Source: Thermoflexales bacterium (lineage in GTDB: Bacteria; Chloroflexota; Anaerolineae; Fen-1058). From it: a DNA stretch of 16,884 bases. Positions 14,627 through 16,884 of this stretch are shown here, in pieces; position 1 is the stretch's first letter, and each line of letters begins with the position of its first letter. The stretch is from assembly GCA_017999195.1 (NCBI GenBank), contig JAGOBP010000022.1, positions 1-16,884 of the forward strand. Reading direction: 5' to 3'. The notes below the pieces were generated by a model. That model made no database searches, was not told where the DNA came from, and saw only the letters and a program-made list of their open reading frames with translations. Made by a program: the position numbers and the translations under genes.

Positions 14627-15727
14627 ATGACCACAACCCGCATCACCCAACTCAATCAACTGGCCGCCGCCAACCACTTCGATTGCGTCGCCATCATGCC
14701 CGGCCCCAATATGCAGTACTTCACGGGCTTGAGTTTTCACTTATCAGAACGACCGACTTTGGCGCTGTTGCCGCGCACCGGCCAGCCCGCGCTGATCCTG
14801 CCCGCCTTCGAAGCCAGCAAACTCGAACGCAGTGCCATCGAGTGGCGCGCCTTCACTTTTGTAGACGGGCAAGATCCGCTGGAGGCGTTTCAAGCCGCCA
14901 GTGAAGCGCTGGGCTTGAGCGGTGCGCACCTCGGCGTGGAAGCGCTGACGATGCGCGTGCGCGAGTTGCAGTTACTGCAAGCGGCCGCGCCCGGCGTGAT
15001 GTGCGACGATGCCGATCAGTTGATCGCCGCTTTGCGGATGATCAAAGACCGATCGGAAATCGACGCGATGCGGCACGCGATCCAGATCACCGAAGATGCT
15101 TTAGACGATGTGGTGGGCGTGATCCGCGCAGGCATGACCGAGCGGCAAGTGGCGAATGAATTACTCATGGCGCTGATGCGGCGCGGCGCGGAAGGCATCG
15201 CGTTTGAGCCGCTGATCCAATCGGGGCCGAATGCGGCGCTGCCGCATCTGACCTCGACCGAGCGCGTGATCCAATCGGGCGAGGGGCTGCTCATGGACTT
15301 CGGTATCATCGTGGATGGCTACAACAGCGACATCACGCGCACTTTTGCCGTGGGTGAACCATCGGCGGAATTCAAGCGCATTTACAACTTGGTCAAGCGA
15401 GCCAATGCAGCAGGCCGCGCGGCGGCCAAACCGGGCGCGACAGGCCAGGACATCGATCGGGCCACGCGCCAGGTCATCGTTGATGCAGGTTATGGGCAAT
15501 ACTTCGCCCATCGAACCGGGCACGGCCTGGGCTTGCAGGGGCATGAGCCGCCGTACATCGTCGAAGGGAATGATGTGCCGCTCGTCGCGGGCAACACCTT
15601 CACGGTTGAACCCGGCATCTACATTTCCGGCATCGGTGGCGTCCGCATCGAAGATGATGTGTTGATTACGGATGACGGCGCGGAGAGCCTGACGACGTAC
15701 GATCGGGAGTTGAGGGTGATTGGTTGA
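14627..15727 (+). CDS. Xaa-Pro peptidase, M24 family
   Basis: 366 residues, normal for prolidase/aminopeptidase P-like M24B enzymes. AGGAG at 14615-14619 is 7 bases before the ATG. The N-terminal creatinase-like domain (about 1-130) contains PGPNMQYFTGL. The C-terminal pita-bread domain carries all five metal ligands: Asp224 (MDFG), Asp235 (NSDITRTF), His299 (HRTGHGLG), Glu328 (TVEPGIY) and Glu342 (RIEDD). Their spacing (11, 64, 29 and 14) fits the family. It would remove an N-terminal residue preceding proline, or split Xaa-Pro dipeptides, in the cytoplasm (no signal peptide). Dipeptidase and aminopeptidase activity cannot be told apart here. It is transcribed alone from the divergent promoter region and ends at a convergent hairpin. 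Confidence 0.92.
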   Translation: MTTTRITQLNQLAAANHFDCVAIMPGPNMQYFTGLSFHLSERPTLALLPRTGQPALILPAFEASKLERSAIEWRAFTFVDGQDPLEAFQAASEALGLSGAHLGVEALTMRVRELQLLQAAAPGVMCDDADQLIAALRMIKDRSEIDAMRHAIQITEDALDDVVGVIRAGMTERQVANELLMALMRRGAEGIAFEPLIQSGPNAALPHLTSTERVIQSGEGLLMDFGIIVDGYNSDITRTFAVGEPSAEFKRIYNLVKRANAAGRAAAKPGATGQDIDRATRQVIVDAGYGQYFAHRTGHGLGLQGHEPPYIVEGNDVPLVAGNTFTVEPGIYISGIGGVRIEDDVLITDDGAESLTTYDRELRVIG

Positions 15728-15730
15728 TCG

Positions 15731-15832
15731 GGGATCAGGGATCGGGCTACAGAACCCCAGATAATTCAAACGCCGCCTGTGCATATGCACACAGGCGGCG
15801 TTCCTGATCCCTAATCCCTAATCCCTGATCCC
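15731..15832. terminator. Bidirectional hairpin within nested inverted repeats
   Basis: AACGCCGCCTGTG (15769-15781) pairs perfectly with CACAGGCGGCGTT (15790-15802) around an 8-base loop, between two convergent genes. There is no long U-tract. It is nested inside GGGATCAGGGAT (15731-15742) and ATCCCTGATCCC (15821-15832), so the whole region could fold. The right flank (15806-15836) is a heptamer array of ATCCCTA/ATCCCTG units. Confidence 0.6.
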
Positions 15833-15836
15833 TAAA
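15806..15836. repeat. Heptamer tandem repeat ATCCCTA/ATCCCTG
   Basis: Four consecutive seven-base units (GATCCCT, AATCCCT, AATCCCT, GATCCCT) lie at the stop codon of the oxoamine synthase gene; on the minus strand they read (GGGAT[T/C]A)n. A mirrored partial copy (GGGATCAGGGATCGGG) occurs at 15731. Confidence 0.7.
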
Positions 15837-16884
15837 TCAACTCCAACTCTTTGCCCACCTTGTAGAACGTGTCGAGGACAAAGTCCATCTGCGCGTCGGT
15901 GTGTGTGGCCATATACGAAGTGCGCAGCAGGCTCTTGTTGGGCGGCACTCCGGGCGGAATGACGGCGTTGGTGTAGATACCCGCCTCAAACAGCGTCTTC
16001 CACGCGATAAAGGTCTTAGTCTCGTCGCCGATCATGATCGGGATGACGGGCGTTTCGCTGGGGCCAGTGTTAAAGCCCATCGATTTGTAGCCTTCGCGCA
16101 TCTTCTTCGTTACGGCCCACAAGCGCTCGATGCGCTCCGGCTCGCATTCCATGATTTCCAGCGCGGCCATCGCCGCGGCCACCTGTGACGGCGGAATCGA
16201 GGCTGAGAACAGGTTGGAGCGCGCCATGTGCTGCACCCACTGCATCACATCGGCATCGCCGGCCACAAAGCCGCCCAGCGACGCAAACGACTTGCTGAAC
16301 GTGCCCATGATCAGATCGACTTTGTCGGTCAGGCCAAAGTGAGCGGCCGTGCCGCGTCCTTGCGGCCCCAGCACACCCAGCGAGTGCGCATCGTCGCAGT
16401 AAATGCGCGCGCCGTATTTCTGGCACAACTCCACAATTTGCGGCAGCGGGGCAATATCGCCGCCCATGCTGTACACGCCGTCCACCACCACCAGCGCGCC
16501 GGATTTTTCAGGCACGGCCTTGAGCTGGCGTTCCAGCGACTCCATGTCGTTGTGCACAAAGCGCTTCATTTCGCCAAAGCCCAGGCGTACACCATCGACG
16601 ATGCTGGCATGATCATCTTTGTCGATGATGGCCACATCATCTTTGCCGATCAAACTGGACACTGCGCCCAGGTTGGCCTGCATGCCGGTGGAAAACATCA
16701 CGGCCGCTTCTTTGCCCGTGAAGGCCGCCAATTTCTCTTCGGCTTCCATGTGCAGTTTCATCGTGCCATTGAGGAAGCGTGAGCCGGTGCACGACGTGCC
16801 ATAGCGTCGAATGGCTTCCAGCGCGGCCTCGCGCACTTTGGGATGCGTGGTCAGGCCCAGATAGTTGTTCGAGCCAATCATGAC
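15832..16884 (-). CDS. Alpha-oxoamine synthase, serine palmitoyltransferase-like (5' end missing)
   Basis: Open to the right edge. The first visible Met (16881) precedes IGSNNYLGL, which in this family is about 40-50 residues into the protein, so the true start lies outside the window. PLP-dependent fold-type I enzymes of this group condense an amino acid with an acyl-CoA. Visible motifs are YGTSCTGSRFLNGT, DKDDHASIVDG, VVDGVYSMGGD, DDAHSLGVLG (PLP-nitrogen Asp and adjacent His) and GTFSKSFASLGGF, whose Lys (codon 16293-16291) forms the Schiff base. FSKSFASLGGF and NLFSASIPP look closer to bacterial serine palmitoyltransferase-like proteins than to 2-amino-3-ketobutyrate CoA ligase (Kbl) or BioF, so a sphingoid-base or related lipid role is possible. 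Annotation pipelines may still call it Kbl or BioF. The substrate cannot be settled by eye. Confidence 0.85.
   Translation of the reverse strand, partial: VMIGSNNYLGLTTHPKVREAALEAIRRYGTSCTGSRFLNGTMKLHMEAEEKLAAFTGKEAAVMFSTGMQANLGAVSSLIGKDDVAIIDKDDHASIVDGVRLGFGEMKRFVHNDMESLERQLKAVPEKSGALVVVDGVYSMGGDIAPLPQIVELCQKYGARIYCDDAHSLGVLGPQGRGTAAHFGLTDKVDLIMGTFSKSFASLGGFVAGDADVMQWVQHMARSNLFSASIPPSQVAAAMAALEIMECEPERIERLWAVTKKMREGYKSMGFNTGPSETPVIPIMIGDETKTFIAWKTLFEAGIYTNAVIPPGVPPNKSLLRTSYMATHTDAQMDFVLDTFYKVGKELELI

Overview
The window reads as a chromosomal segment of a free-living bacterium. Most of it is about 60% G+C by hand count of sample lines. The gene set (DUF5666-like secreted protein, an NBR1-type Ig module on a membrane protein, a PDZ-only membrane protein, a YtxH protein and an InhA-like lipoprotein peptidase) resembles what I associate with Chloroflexota, Anaerolineae-like lineages. 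That placement is inference; there is no rRNA or other marker gene here.

Layout. At 1-716 (minus) lies the 5' part of a secreted DUF5666-like protein. A divergent 210-base promoter region separates it from a long plus-strand cluster at 927-9625: two paralogous SPFH/Band 7 membrane proteins, the second with an extracytoplasmic NBR1-like Ig domain; a helical-repeat plus beta-domain protein; a large pentapeptide-repeat protein with an internal 1-kb tandem duplication and GDVxGxDK-type motifs; and a second helical/beta protein whose C-terminus looks like the second half of the nucleotide exchange factor GrpE. Genes overlap by 4 bases or sit tens of bases apart, so co-transcription is likely. The exception is a 205-base scar at 8011-8215, which holds a degenerate 5' copy of psuG joined to the 3' end of an unidentified gene. 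Intact psuG (pseudouridine-5'-phosphate glycosidase) follows at 9713-10612.

A 493-base gene-free stretch (10613-11105) carries a CACGGAT-type inverted repeat and two tandem copies of a roughly 120-base element whose long hairpin shows compensatory base changes. It is followed by a double-PDZ membrane protein with a clear intrinsic terminator, a metallopeptidase lipoprotein, a convergent small YtxH protein, a divergently transcribed M24 Xaa-Pro peptidase, and at the right edge the 3' part of an alpha-oxoamine synthase (minus) most like serine palmitoyltransferase.

How the genes may work together. The 927-9625 cluster is the unusual part. I infer a membrane microdomain scaffold (hetero-oligomeric SPFH pair, one subunit sensing outside through the Ig domain) coupled to cytosolic adaptor proteins sharing a beta-domain, a beta-helical pentapeptide scaffold, and a chaperone-linked (Hsp70 nucleotide-exchange-like) module. 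No Hsp70, NTPase or nuclease is present in the window, so the outcome (stress response, quality control or defence) cannot be read from sequence. The middle of the cluster (about 4015-8010) is visibly richer in A+T (about 47% G+C in sample lines), and the psuG scar marks a past rearrangement, so the cluster appears to have been assembled or exchanged recently.
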